Shown one piece after another: positions 7,872-19,813 of a DNA stretch of 64,000 nucleotides. How positions within the stretch are numbered: position 1 is the first letter of the stretch; the number at the start of each line of letters is the position of its first letter. Location: positions 1 to 64,000 of the forward strand of contig NZ_SRRU01000010.1 of assembly GCF_004784465.1 (NCBI RefSeq), in the 5' to 3' direction. Below the pieces are notes generated by a model. The model ran no database searches and was not told the DNA's origin. It saw only the letters and a list, made by a program, of their open reading frames with translations. Both the position numbers and the translations under genes were made by a program. This stretch comes from Streptomyces griseoluteus (GTDB lineage: Bacteria; Actinomycetota; Actinomycetes; Streptomycetales; Streptomycetaceae).

Positions 7872-9950
7872 ATGCCCAGGGACAGCGCCGCTTCGGCTCC
7901 CGGCCGGCCCGGCGCCGGTCCGGGACGCGCGTCCGGCCGCGGTGCGGGGAATCCGCGCCGGGGCCGCTTCTTCACCGCCGCCCTCCTGAGCGGCGGTGTC
8001 CAGGGCAGTCCGGTCGTCCGGCTGTTCATCCGCTGGGTGCGCCGCCCGCTGCTGCCCGTCATGCGGCTGTGGCGGCGCAACATCCAGCTCCGGGTCGTCG
8101 CCACCACCCTGCTGATGTCGCTCGGTGTCGTGCTGCTGCTCGGCTTCGTCGTCATCGGCCAGGTGCGCAACGGCCTGCTGGAGGCGAAGGTCAAGGCGTC
8201 GCAGAGCCAGGCCACCGGTGGTTTCGCCGTGGCCAGGCAGAGCGCGGACGAGACCGCGGCCGCCACCCACGGCAGCACGGGCGGCAACGGCACCGACGGC
8301 CAGCAGTCCCAGAACGTCATCCAGTGGATGAGCGACCTCGTGGAGTCGCTGTCCAGCGGCGGTTCGGGCGCCTTCGACGTGGTCACGCTGCCCGTCGGTG
8401 ACGACAGCGGCGGCGGCCGCAGCCCGCGTGGTTCCGGGTACGTCAGCCCGGCCGAGAGCGTGCCCGCGAGCCTGCGCGACCGGGTCAACAGCAGCTCCAG
8501 CACCGCCGCCGCGCAGAGCTACACCCGGATCGTCTACAGCAACCGCAAGGACTCCCAGCCCGCGCTGGTCATCGGCAAGCAGGTCAACGACCCCAACGGT
8601 CACCCGTACGAGCTGTACTACCTCTTCCCGCTCACGCAGGAGGAGAAGTCGCTCAGCCTGGTCAAGGGCACTCTGGCGACCGCCGGTCTCTTCGTGGTCG
8701 TCCTGCTCGGGGCGATCGCCTGGCTGGTGGTGCGGCAGGTCGTCACGCCGGTGCGGATGGCGGCCGGGATCGCCGAGCGGCTGTCCGCCGGGCGGCTGCA
8801 GGAGCGGATGAAGGTCACCGGCGAGGACGACATCGCGCGCCTCGGCGAGGCCTTCAACAAGATGGCGCAGAACCTCCAGCTCAAGATCCAGCAGCTCGAG
8901 GACCTCTCGCGGATGCAGCGGCGGTTCGTCTCCGACGTCTCGCACGAGCTGCGCACCCCGCTGACCACCGTCCGCATGGCCGCCGACGTCATCCATGAGG
9001 CCCGCGAGGACTTCGACCCGATGACCGCGCGGTCCGCGGAGCTTCTCGCGGACCAGCTCGACCGGTTCGAGTCGCTGCTCGCGGACCTGCTGGAGATCAG
9101 CCGGTTCGACGCGGGCGCGGCCGCACTGGAGGCCGAGCCGATCGACCTCAGGGAGGTCGTCCGGCGGGTCGTCGGGGGTGCCGAGCCGCTCGCCGAGCGC
9201 AAGGGCAGCCGTATCCGGGTGGTGGGCGATCTGCAGCCCGTCGTCGCGGAGGCGGACGCCCGGCGGGTGGAGCGGGTGCTGCGGAACCTCGTCGTCAACG
9301 CGGTCGAGCACGGTGACGGCAAGGACGTGGTGGTCAAGCTGGCCAGCGCGGGCGGCGCCGTCGCGGTCGCGGTGCGGGACTACGGCGTCGGGCTCAAGCC
9401 CGGCGAGGCCACTCGCGTCTTCAGCCGTTTCTGGCGGGCCGACCCGGCACGCGCGCGTACCACCGGCGGCACCGGGCTCGGGCTGTCGATCGCGCTGGAG
9501 GACGCCCGGCTGCACGGCGGCTGGCTCCAGGCGTGGGGCGAGCCGGGCGGCGGCTCGCAGTTCCGGCTGACCCTGCCACGTACCGCCGACGAGCCGCTGC
9601 GGGGCTCGCCGATACCGCTGGAGCCCAAGGACTCGCGCCGTAACCGGGGCCTGGACGACGGCGGCACTCCGCGTGGGGGAGCGGAGAAGCTGGCGACGGT
9701 CCCGGTGCAGCAGACCGGCGGCAACGCGTCCGCGCTCCCGCCGCGTCAGGGCGCCGCCACGCCGGTGGCCGACCCGACGGCGCTGCCCGGCAACGGCAAC
9801 GGCAACCGGGTCGTGCCCCGGCCCGCGAACCGCGGACGGCGGCCCGACGACAGGACCGGCGCGCAGGTGCCCGACCCACGTGCGGGCGGCGGCCCGGAAC
9901 CCGCAGGGCAGGACTCGACCGAGGCAGGGGAGGCGTTCCGTGGTCGCTGA
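7872..9950 (+). CDS. mtrB: Sensor histidine kinase MtrB
   Basis: 692 aa. An Arg/Pro/Gly-rich cytoplasmic start (1-70) precedes TM1 (about 73-95), an extracytoplasmic sensor region (about 96-255, Ser/Gly-rich), TM2 (about 262-286) and a HAMP domain. The HisKA H-box FVSDVSHELRTPL has phospho-acceptor His358. The ATPase domain shows N-box LRNLVVNAVEHG, DYGVGL and GGTGLGLSIALE. About 115 residues of Pro/Arg/Gly-rich tail follow. It phosphorylates MtrA. Its start is one base after the mtrA stop, and the last 11 bases overlap lpqB. Confidence 0.95.
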   Translation: MPRDSAASAPGRPGAGPGRASGRGAGNPRRGRFFTAALLSGGVQGSPVVRLFIRWVRRPLLPVMRLWRRNIQLRVVATTLLMSLGVVLLLGFVVIGQVRNGLLEAKVKASQSQATGGFAVARQSADETAAATHGSTGGNGTDGQQSQNVIQWMSDLVESLSSGGSGAFDVVTLPVGDDSGGGRSPRGSGYVSPAESVPASLRDRVNSSSSTAAAQSYTRIVYSNRKDSQPALVIGKQVNDPNGHPYELYYLFPLTQEEKSLSLVKGTLATAGLFVVVLLGAIAWLVVRQVVTPVRMAAGIAERLSAGRLQERMKVTGEDDIARLGEAFNKMAQNLQLKIQQLEDLSRMQRRFVSDVSHELRTPLTTVRMAADVIHEAREDFDPMTARSAELLADQLDRFESLLADLLEISRFDAGAAALEAEPIDLREVVRRVVGGAEPLAERKGSRIRVVGDLQPVVAEADARRVERVLRNLVVNAVEHGDGKDVVVKLASAGGAVAVAVRDYGVGLKPGEATRVFSRFWRADPARARTTGGTGLGLSIALEDARLHGGWLQAWGEPGGGSQFRLTLPRTADEPLRGSPIPLEPKDSRRNRGLDDGGTPRGGAEKLATVPVQQTGGNASALPPRQGAATPVADPTALPGNGNGNRVVPRPANRGRRPDDRTGAQVPDPRAGGGPEPAGQDSTEAGEAFRGR

Positions 9951-11817
9951 CCGCGAGGGGGGCGCCCGGCGTACGCCGGGGCGCGCGGTGACATACGCGG
10001 TCTGCGGGGCCGTACTGCTGGGCGGCTGCGCCTCGATGCCCGACAGCGGGGATCTGCGCAACGTGGAGTCCACGCCCCGCCAGGACACGGGGGTACGGGT
10101 TTTCGCCGTGCCGCCCGCGGAGGGCGCTTCGCCCAGCGAGATCATGCAGGGCTTTCTGGAGGCGCTGACCAGCGACGATCCGCACTACGACACCGCGCGC
10201 AAATACCTCACCGCGCAGGCGGCGCGCGCCTGGCAGCCGGAGAGGTCGGCCACCGTGCTCGCGGACGGGCCCGGCATCATGGCCGAGACCCCGCCGGCCG
10301 GCCGGGAGCCCAACACCGGGCGCATGTACGCCCTGGCGGGTGACCGGGTGGCCACGGTGGACGATCAGCAGGCGTACGCCCCGGCGCACGGCGACTACCG
10401 CGCCCGGGTGCATCTGATCCAGGACCCCAAGAGCGGGCAGTGGCGCATCGACGCGCTGCCCGACGGTGTGGTGATGGGGAAGTCGGATTTCCAGCGCAAC
10501 TACACGTCCGTCGACAAGTACTACTTCGCCAACCACACCAGGGCCGGGACGACGGGGGACCCCGTGGCGGTGGCCGACCCGGTGTTCATGCGCAGCAAGG
10601 TCGACCCGATGACCCAGTTGGTGAGCTCCCTGCTGCGCGGGCCCACCACCTGGCTCGGACCGGTGGTGAGGTCCAGCTTCCCGACCGGTACGGCGCTGAA
10701 GGACGGCACCACCGGGCTGACCCCGGACGACGAGAACAGCCTGACCGTGCCGCTGAACGCCAAGGCGGCCCACGTCGGCCCGGCCCGCTGCACGGAGATG
10801 GCGACCCAACTGCTGTTCACGCTGCGGAACCTGGCGCCGACGCTCGAGTCGGTCGACCTGCGCGGGCCCGGCGGAGACCAGTTGTGCGACCTGACGGAGA
10901 GCCGCGCGGACTCCGTCGCCTGGCATGCCTCCGCGCAGAGCCCGGACTACCTCTACTACCTGGACGGCAAGCACCGGCTGACCCGGCTGCCCGCCTCCGG
11001 CACGGGCACCGGTGGGACCCCGGTGCCGGGCGCGTTCGGCGAGGGCACCAAGCAGCTCGGGGCGGTCGCCGTCTCGCGGGACGAGCGCACGGCGGCCGGG
11101 GTCAGCGCGGACGGCAGGTCCCTGTACGTGACCCCGCTGGCCGCCTCCGTCCCGCTGGAGCCGCCGGTGCTGACCAGCCAGGGGCCCGGCGCGGACACCC
11201 GGCTGAGCAGGCCCGGCTGGGACGCGCGCGGCGACCTGTGGGTGGCCGACCTGAACCCGGCCCGGCCGCAGCTCTACGTCGTCCCGCAGGGCACCGGCAA
11301 GCCGGTCGCGGTGACGCTGCCGGAGCTGCCCGGCCCGATCCGGGACGTGCGGGTCGCGGCGGACGGGGCGCGGGTCGCGCTGGTCGTGGCGGTCAAGGGC
11401 GACAAGCAGTCGCTGCTCATCGGCCGGATCGAGGGCGGCGACAGTGTGAGCGCCGAAAGCGACGCGCAAAGCGGGAACGGGGACACCCCGGCCGAGCCGC
11501 CGGCCGTCGTCGACCCGCGTCCGGCCGCGCCCGACATGGAGCAGGTCACCGCGCTGTCCTGGGCCGGTGACAGCCGCCTCGTCGTGGTCGGCCGCGAGCA
11601 GGGCGGGGTGCACCAGATGCGCTATGTGCAGGTGGACGGCTCCGCGCTGGAGGGTCCGGCGCCGGCCGCGCTGTCGCGGGTGAAGGCCATCGCCGCCGCC
11701 GAGGACGACCGGGTGCCGCTGGTGGCCTACTCGGAGGACGGGATCGTCCGGCTGCCGTCCGGGGCGCAGTGGCAGAAGGTGGACAAGGACGGGACGGCGC
11801 CGGTCTATCCGGGATAG
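9940..11817 (+). CDS. lpqB: MtrAB-associated lipoprotein LpqB
   Basis: 625 aa from GTG 9940, which lies inside mtrB and has GGGGAGG 7 bases upstream. A signal peptide with lipobox LLGGC (Cys29) anchors it to the outer face of the membrane. A GerMN domain (about 200-300) is followed by a beta-propeller-like LpqB C-terminal domain rich in GDSRLVVVGRE-type strands. In mycobacteria LpqB binds the MtrB extracytoplasmic domain and modulates MtrA phosphorylation. The overlap predicts coupled translation. Anything that affects mtrB translation should therefore change LpqB. Confidence 0.94.
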   Translation: MVADREGGARRTPGRAVTYAVCGAVLLGGCASMPDSGDLRNVESTPRQDTGVRVFAVPPAEGASPSEIMQGFLEALTSDDPHYDTARKYLTAQAARAWQPERSATVLADGPGIMAETPPAGREPNTGRMYALAGDRVATVDDQQAYAPAHGDYRARVHLIQDPKSGQWRIDALPDGVVMGKSDFQRNYTSVDKYYFANHTRAGTTGDPVAVADPVFMRSKVDPMTQLVSSLLRGPTTWLGPVVRSSFPTGTALKDGTTGLTPDDENSLTVPLNAKAAHVGPARCTEMATQLLFTLRNLAPTLESVDLRGPGGDQLCDLTESRADSVAWHASAQSPDYLYYLDGKHRLTRLPASGTGTGGTPVPGAFGEGTKQLGAVAVSRDERTAAGVSADGRSLYVTPLAASVPLEPPVLTSQGPGADTRLSRPGWDARGDLWVADLNPARPQLYVVPQGTGKPVAVTLPELPGPIRDVRVAADGARVALVVAVKGDKQSLLIGRIEGGDSVSAESDAQSGNGDTPAEPPAVVDPRPAAPDMEQVTALSWAGDSRLVVVGREQGGVHQMRYVQVDGSALEGPAPAALSRVKAIAAAEDDRVPLVAYSEDGIVRLPSGAQWQKVDKDGTAPVYPG

Positions 11818-11951
11818 CAGCGCGCTGACCTGCGGGTTCGTGGGCTCATCGCTCGTTCGGGTGAGGGGTGGCGGGCTCCGGTCGGGGTTGTCCACAGGGG
11901 TGTTTTCCACAGGGGTGGCCGGGTCGGCCGGGCCTCGGCACAGTGGTGGGC

Positions 11952-12803
11952 ATGCGGGGATGGATGCGGGACCTCAGCGACCTGGCGCTGCCGACCGAGT
12001 GCGGCGGCTGCGGGTCGCCACCGGCTGTGCTGTGCGCACGGTGCCGGGCGCTGCTGGAGCGCGCGGAGCCGCGCCGGGTGCGGCCGGTGCCCGAGCCGCC
12101 GGGGCTGCCGGTGGTGCACGCCGCCGCTCCTTACGCACGGGAGGTGCGGGCACTCCTCCTCGCGCACAAGGAACGGGGCGCGCTGGCGCTCACCGGGGCG
12201 CTGGGCGCGGCCCTGGCGGGAGCCGTGCGCGCCGGGCTGGGGCCGGAACCAGGCCGAAGTACGGCGGAGTCCCGCGCGGGACCGGTGATCCTCGTGCCCG
12301 TGCCGTCCGCCCGCTGGGCCGTGCGGCGGCGGGGGCACGATCCGGCGCGGCGGATGGCGCTGGTGGCGGCCGGGCGGCTGCGGCGGGCCGGTGTCCCGGC
12401 GCGGGTGGCCGCCGTGCTGCGGCAGCGGCGGCCGGTGGTCGACCAGGCGGGGCTGGACGCCCGGCGGCGCCGGGAGAACCTCGCGGGAGCGCTGGAGGTG
12501 CGCGCGGGTGGGGCACACCTGCTCGCCGGCGGACGGGTCGTGCTCGTCGACGACCTGATCACCACCGGCGCGAGCCTGGCGGAGGCGGCGCGCGCCCTGC
12601 GCGCGACGGCTGGAACACGGTGGGAGCGGGACATGCCTGTGTATCGCGGCGCAACTCGGGAAGGTAGGGAGGAACGACAGACCGGGCCGCGATCACAGAG
12701 AGGAAAGTCAGTGCATGGGGCACCGGAAAAGGAGCCGATGAACATCATCGGAAGTGCCGTCCGGGCAGCGGTGATCGCCGCGCCTCGTGATTCTTTCGAA
12801 TAA
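11952..12803 (+). CDS. ComF family phosphoribosyltransferase-like protein with internal insertion
   Basis: 283 aa from ATG 11952. A four-Cys zinc motif (CGGCGSP...LCARC) opens the protein. A PRTase domain follows, with the PRPP-binding loop VVLVDDLITTGASLAEAARALRA. After LRATAG the sequence continues as a hydrophilic stretch of about 45 residues, rich in Arg, Glu and Gly, before resuming with a typical ComF-like last strand (VRAAVIAAPRDSFE). In homologues as I recall them this strand follows the PRPP loop almost directly, so the stretch looks like an insertion. ComF in Gram-positives aids natural DNA uptake; in Streptomyces its role is unclear. No clear SD was seen. Confidence 0.85.
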   Translation: MRGWMRDLSDLALPTECGGCGSPPAVLCARCRALLERAEPRRVRPVPEPPGLPVVHAAAPYAREVRALLLAHKERGALALTGALGAALAGAVRAGLGPEPGRSTAESRAGPVILVPVPSARWAVRRRGHDPARRMALVAAGRLRRAGVPARVAAVLRQRRPVVDQAGLDARRRRENLAGALEVRAGGAHLLAGGRVVLVDDLITTGASLAEAARALRATAGTRWERDMPVYRGATREGREERQTGPRSQRGKSVHGAPEKEPMNIIGSAVRAAVIAAPRDSFE

Positions 12804-13128
12804 GCGGGGAACCGACCGAGAACCTGCGTCGTTGCAGGTAGCGAGGGGAGTAATTCACCTGATCGGAGGTACGCCCCAGTAGAGGGTGACGACATCCGTC
12901 CGGGCGAGATATGTTCGGTTGTGAGGAAAGGCCCAGGCCACACCTCGCATATCCGATTGCCGCGCCGTGGGTTTTTCGTAAACTCGCGCGCGACGGGGAT
13001 GGAGATCTCGCCCATGGGGGAGGAGGAGGTGGAAGTCACCGAGTCCGAGGTTCCGGGACTCACCGGGACCTGGTGCGAAAGGGAGACGCTCCGCCTAGAG
13101 CGTGAGCGATCCGGGAACGGAGTTCTGC
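12804..13128 (+). other. Intergenic region and probable hpf leader
   Basis: 325 bases without a convincing gene. Short open frames here lack codon bias and are shadows. The region has several purine-rich SD-like tracts (GGGGAG, CGGAGG) with no good ORF after them. A promoter-like pair is present at 12886-12915, which would give hpf a leader of over 200 bases. Confidence 0.5.
12886..12915 (+). promoter_or_regulatory. Candidate hpf promoter
   Basis: A -35-like GTGACG (12886-12891), an 18-base spacer and a -10-like TATGTT (12910-12915). The match to the vegetative consensus is moderate and no start-site data exist. Confidence 0.35.
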
Positions 13129-13821
13129 GTGGACATCGTCGTCAAGGGCCGCAAGACCGAAGTACCTGAGCGGTTCCGCAAGCACGTGGCCGAGAAGCTG
13201 AAGCTGGAGAAGATCCAGAGGCTCGACGGCAAGGTGATCAGCCTCGACGTCGAGGTGTCCAAGGAGCCCAACCCCCGTCAGGCCGACCGCTGTGACCGGG
13301 TGGAGATCACGCTCCACTCCCGCGGTCCGGTGATCCGGGCGGAGGCATCGGCCAGCGACCCGTACGCGGCCCTCGACATGGCCGCGGAGAAGCTGGACGC
13401 ACGGCTGCGCAAGCAGCACGACAAGCGAGTCGTGCGCCGGGGCGCACGACGCACCCCGGCCGCCGACGTACCCGACGTCGTCCCCGGCGTGGCGACGCTC
13501 TCTCCCGAGGGGGAGCCCGTCGCGACCGCCGAGTCCGACGGGGTGCCCACCAAGAAGATCGGCTCGCTGGAGGTCAAGGGCGACGGCCCGCTGATCGTCC
13601 GGGAGAAGACCCACGTCGCCTCCCCGATGAGCCTTGACCAGGCCCTCTACGAGATGGAACTGGTCGGCCACGACTTCTACTTGTTCGTCGACTCCGAGAC
13701 CAAGGAGCCGAGTGTCGTCTACCGGCGGCACGCCTACGACTACGGCGTCATCCACCTCAACACGGACCCGATGGTGGCGGAGGCGCAGCCGCCCGCGGCG
13801 GGTGACACGCTGGGCGGCTGA
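13129..13821 (+). CDS. hpf: Long-form ribosome hibernation promoting factor
   Basis: 230 aa from GTG 13129, chosen because AACGGAG sits 6 bases upstream and the protein then begins at the family's first strand (DIVVKGRKTEV). A GTG at 13102 would add 9 residues. The N-terminal S30AE domain (about 1-105) is followed by a linker. The C-terminal dimerisation domain starts VREKTHVASPMSLDQALYEM and includes YLFVDSETKEPSVVYRR. Long HPF dimerises 70S ribosomes into inactive 100S particles in stationary phase or stress. It is a single gene ending in a strong hairpin. Confidence 0.94.
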   Translation: MDIVVKGRKTEVPERFRKHVAEKLKLEKIQRLDGKVISLDVEVSKEPNPRQADRCDRVEITLHSRGPVIRAEASASDPYAALDMAAEKLDARLRKQHDKRVVRRGARRTPAADVPDVVPGVATLSPEGEPVATAESDGVPTKKIGSLEVKGDGPLIVREKTHVASPMSLDQALYEMELVGHDFYLFVDSETKEPSVVYRRHAYDYGVIHLNTDPMVAEAQPPAAGDTLGG

Positions 13822-13842
13822 CCTGCCCGGCGGGAGCGGAGA

Positions 13843-13883
13843 CGGTGCCCCTGGGACGCGTGTGCGCCCCCAGGGGCACCGGT
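13843..13883 (+). terminator. hpf terminator
   Basis: Perfect stem GGTGCCCCTGGG / CCCAGGGGCACC with a loop of about 15 bases, starting about 20 bases after the hpf stop. Confidence 0.85.
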
Positions 13884-14025
13884 GTGCGACCAGTTCGCCC
13901 CCCTGTGCGTCACCGTTGGGGCGCCGGAGCATGAAATCATGACCGCACCGGCCCAACCGGTGGGCCGCTGCCTTGGGTTGGCGATGGCACGGAATCACGG
14001 GCCACGGCCTTCAGGGGGAGGAACG

Positions 14026-14772
14026 ATGGCGGACACCTTCGGACCGAGGCGCGACGCGGGCGCCGACGACGGCGTCATCGGCGTGGAGCCGGACCTGGAC
14101 CTCGAACGCGAGGAGCCGATCCGGGTGCTGGTGGTCGATGATCACGCGCTGTTCCGCCGCGGTCTGGAGATCGTGCTCGCGGCCGAGGAGGACATCCAGG
14201 TCGTCGGCGAGGCCGGGGACGGCGCCGAGGCCGTGGACAAGGCGGCCGACCTGCTGCCCGACATCGTGCTGATGGACGTGCGGATGCCGAGGCGGGGCGG
14301 GATCGAGGCGTGCACCTCCATCAAGGAGGTCGCCCCCAGCGCGAAGATCATCATGCTGACGATCAGCGACGAGGAGGCCGACCTCTACGACGCCATCAAG
14401 GCGGGCGCGACCGGCTACCTGCTCAAGGAGATCTCCACCGACGAGGTGGCCACCGCCATTCGCGCGGTGGCGGACGGGCAGTCGCAGATCAGCCCCTCCA
14501 TGGCGTCGAAGCTGCTCACCGAGTTCAAGTCGATGATCCAGCGCACCGACGAGCGGCGGCTGGTGCCCGCGCCCCGGCTGACCGACCGGGAGCTGGAGGT
14601 GCTCAAGCTCGTCGCCACCGGGATGAACAACCGGGACATCGCGAAGGAGTTGTTCATCTCGGAGAACACCGTGAAGAACCACGTCCGCAACATCCTGGAG
14701 AAGCTGCAGCTGCACTCCCGGATGGAGGCGGTCGTCTACGCGATGCGCGAGAAGATCCTGGAGATCCGCTAG
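14026..14772 (+). CDS. LuxR/NarL-family response regulator without an adjacent kinase
   Basis: 248 aa from ATG 14026, preceded by GGGGGAGGAACG. An acidic N-terminal extension of about 30 residues precedes the receiver domain (RVLVVDDHALFRRGL; Asp84 in LMDVRMP). The LuxR-type helix-turn-helix lies at about 178-243 (LTDRELEVLKLVATGMNNRDIA). No histidine kinase gene lies beside it, so it is probably an orphan regulator. The frame is open 48 codons upstream, without an SD. Its TAG stop overlaps the TAG of the convergent gene within CTAG. Confidence 0.92.
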   Translation: MADTFGPRRDAGADDGVIGVEPDLDLEREEPIRVLVVDDHALFRRGLEIVLAAEEDIQVVGEAGDGAEAVDKAADLLPDIVLMDVRMPRRGGIEACTSIKEVAPSAKIIMLTISDEEADLYDAIKAGATGYLLKEISTDEVATAIRAVADGQSQISPSMASKLLTEFKSMIQRTDERRLVPAPRLTDRELEVLKLVATGMNNRDIAKELFISENTVKNHVRNILEKLQLHSRMEAVVYAMREKILEIR

Positions 14773-15959
14773 GAGAGCGCGCGGGCCAGCTCAAGTGTGA
14801 GCGGGGCCCGGAGTTCGGGGGCGTCGACCCGCTCCACCCGTATGTCCGTGCAGCCCACCCAGGACGCGGCCTCCACCAGGGCCTGCGCCACGCCCGGTGC
14901 CGCTTTCGGGCCGTCCAGCGTGACCTGCCGCGCCACCAGCGTGCGGCCCTCGCGCGCCGGGTCCACCCGGCCGATCAGCCGCCCGCCGGAGAGCACCGGC
15001 ATCGCGAAGTAGCCGTACACCCGCTTCGGCTTGGGGACGTACGCCTCCAGGCGGTGGGTGAAGCCGAAGATCCGCTCCGTGCGCGCCCGTTCCCAGATCA
15101 GGGAGTCGAACGGGGAGAGCAGCGTGGTGCGGTGGCGGCCTCGCGGGGGCGTCGCCAGCGCGGCCGGGTCGGCCCAGGCGGGCTTTCCCCAGCCCTCGAC
15201 CTCGACCGGCACCAGCCCGGATTCGGCGATCACCGCGTCGACCTGCTCGCCCTTGAGGCGGTGGTAGTCCGCGATGTCGGCGCGGGTGCCCACGCCCAGC
15301 GCCTCGCCGGCCAGCCGGACCAGGCGGCGCAGGCACTCGGCGTCGTCCAGGTCGTCGTGGAGCAGTTCCGTCGGGACCGCGCGCTCGGCCAGGTCGTACA
15401 CCCGCTTCCAGCTCCGGCGTTCCACGCAGACCACCTCGCCGTACATCAGCGCGCGCTCCACGGCGACCTTGGTCCCGGACCAGTCCCACCAGTCGCTGGT
15501 GCGCTTCGCGCCGCCCAGTTCGGTCGCGGTGAGCGGACCCTCGGTGCGGAGCTGCTTGATGACCTGGTCGTAAACGCCGTCGGGCAACTGGTGGTTCCAG
15601 TGCGGGCGGTCGCGGTAGGCGCGGCGGCGGAACGCGAAGTGCGGCCACTCCTCGATGGGGAGGATGCACGCGGCGTGCGACCAGTACTCGAAGGCGTGGG
15701 GCGCGCCGGAGGCCGGGGTGTGCCAGTAGGCGGACTCCACGGCCGTGCGGCCGACCGCGCCCAGACGCGCGTACGGGATCAGCTCGTGGGAGCGGGCCAG
15801 CACCGAGATGGTGTCGAGCTGGACCGCGCCCAGCGCCCGGAGCACCCCGCGCGCGCCCGAGCGGCGGTCGGGCGCGCCGAGGAAGCCCTGGGCCCGCAGG
15901 GCGAATCGGCGGGCGTCGTCCGCGGTGAGGGTGACAGCGGGGCGCGGCAGGGTCGTCAT
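14769..15959 (-). CDS. Winged-helix DNA-binding protein of the YcaQ/AlkX DNA glycosylase type
   Basis: 396 aa from ATG 15959. Motifs of the HTH_42 family: TADDARRFALRAQGFLG, LGAVQLDTISVLARSHELIPYARLG and a C-terminal block with FDSLIWERARTERIFGF and RVYGYFAMPVLSGGRLIGRVD. The family includes the crosslink-unhooking glycosylases YcaQ and AlkX. The QxD segment in GAVQLDTI fits the catalytic region, so repair of interstrand crosslinks or other bulky lesions is plausible. The start overlaps the GNAT stop by four bases (ATGA), so the two are probably co-translated. The stop shares CTAG with the convergent regulator. Confidence 0.86.
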   Translation of the reverse strand: MTTLPRPAVTLTADDARRFALRAQGFLGAPDRRSGARGVLRALGAVQLDTISVLARSHELIPYARLGAVGRTAVESAYWHTPASGAPHAFEYWSHAACILPIEEWPHFAFRRRAYRDRPHWNHQLPDGVYDQVIKQLRTEGPLTATELGGAKRTSDWWDWSGTKVAVERALMYGEVVCVERRSWKRVYDLAERAVPTELLHDDLDDAECLRRLVRLAGEALGVGTRADIADYHRLKGEQVDAVIAESGLVPVEVEGWGKPAWADPAALATPPRGRHRTTLLSPFDSLIWERARTERIFGFTHRLEAYVPKPKRVYGYFAMPVLSGGRLIGRVDPAREGRTLVARQVTLDGPKAAPGVAQALVEAASWVGCTDIRVERVDAPELRAPLTLELARALS

Positions 15960-16594
15960 GACGGGGACGATAGAGGGTGCCACTGACAGCCCCCGCCGAC
16001 CTGCGCTTCCGCCTCCGACGGCCGGGTAGGGGCGGGCAGATACGGCACCGAGGAGCGCAGCCCGAGGTCCGAGGGGAGCAGCGAGCCCACCCACGAGTCC
16101 CGCCGGATGCCCCTGCTGCCCACGCCGGCGCGCAGGACGCCCTCGACGGTGAAGCCGAGCCGTTCGGCCACCGCGCGGGAGGCGCTGTTGCCGACCTCGG
16201 CGCGCCACTCCAGCCTGTCCACCGAGAGCGCGGTGAAGGCCCAGCGGGCGACGGCGGACGCGGCCTCGGTGACGTACCCCCGGCCGCGGTGCTCGCGCGC
16301 GGCCCAGTAGCCCAGCTCGCCGTGGCCGGGGCCGCGCATGACGACGCTGAGCATGCCGGTCAGGTCCCCGGCGGGCAGGAAGGCGCCGAAGGTGTACATC
16401 GAGTCGTCCGCCCAGCTCTCCGGCGCGGTGCCGCCGACGAACGCCTCGGCGTGTTCCAGCAGGTAGGGCGAGGGGAAGGAGGAGATCCAGCGCTGGATCG
16501 CCGGGTCCTGGGCCGCCGCGAACACGGCCTCGGTGTCGTCCGGGCGGACGGCGCGCAGCAGCAGGCGTTCGGTGGTCAGTACGACGGGGTCCAT
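15956..16594 (-). CDS. GNAT family N-acetyltransferase (RimJ/RimL-like)
   Basis: 212 aa from ATG 16594 (MDPVVLTTERLLLRAV). It has the classical RimJ/L start TERLLLRAVRPDDTEAVF. The acetyl-CoA loop is EHRGRGYVTEAASAVARWAF, and the late motif is NSASRAVAERLGFTVEGVLR. The substrate cannot be inferred; relatives acetylate protein N-termini, amino acids or antibiotics. The last ~45 residues form an atypical low-complexity tail. The gene is translationally coupled to the downstream glycosylase-like gene and divergent from secA. Confidence 0.88.
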   Translation of the reverse strand: MDPVVLTTERLLLRAVRPDDTEAVFAAAQDPAIQRWISSFPSPYLLEHAEAFVGGTAPESWADDSMYTFGAFLPAGDLTGMLSVVMRGPGHGELGYWAAREHRGRGYVTEAASAVARWAFTALSVDRLEWRAEVGNSASRAVAERLGFTVEGVLRAGVGSRGIRRDSWVGSLLPSDLGLRSSVPYLPAPTRPSEAEAQVGGGCQWHPLSSPS

Positions 16595-16847
16595 CCGGCG
16601 AGTGTGCGCGGACCGGACATTCCGCGCCAACACATTTCGCCCAGCGTGAGCGACGTATCACCATTCGCGTAAATCATCGGCGTGGCGCGGCACCATCCGT
16701 GGTCCCCGGACGTTGTTCGGAGTGGAAGGACCACTGCGCCGCCGGGCCTCCCGGCGTGGCGGGGTCCTCGCATACGATGGCCGTTGCTCAATCAAGTCTT
16801 ATGGAAACCGACCGTCCCAGGCCCGACCGGCAAGGAGACCACCCCCC

Positions 16848-19691
<2,844 letters not shown>

Positions 19692-19713
19692 CGGGCGCAG
19701 CTTCAGCAGAGAC

Positions 19714-19755
19714 TCGGGGCCGGACCCCCCTGGCGGGGGCCCGGCCCCGATTCGT
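19714..19755 (+). terminator. secA terminator
   Basis: A GC-rich hairpin with GGGGCCGG / CCGGCCCC arms around an inner CCCCC/GGGGG pairing, about 25 bases after the secA stop. Confidence 0.8.
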
Positions 19756-19813
19756 GTGCCAGAGGGCCGGTGCGGCCCGGCTCGGACGGTCCCCGACGCC
19801 CTCCAGACGCCCG

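Noticed and set aside
12911..13169. Short ORFs in the hpf leader
   Set aside because: They have no SD with good spacing, no conserved features and overlap the hpf start.
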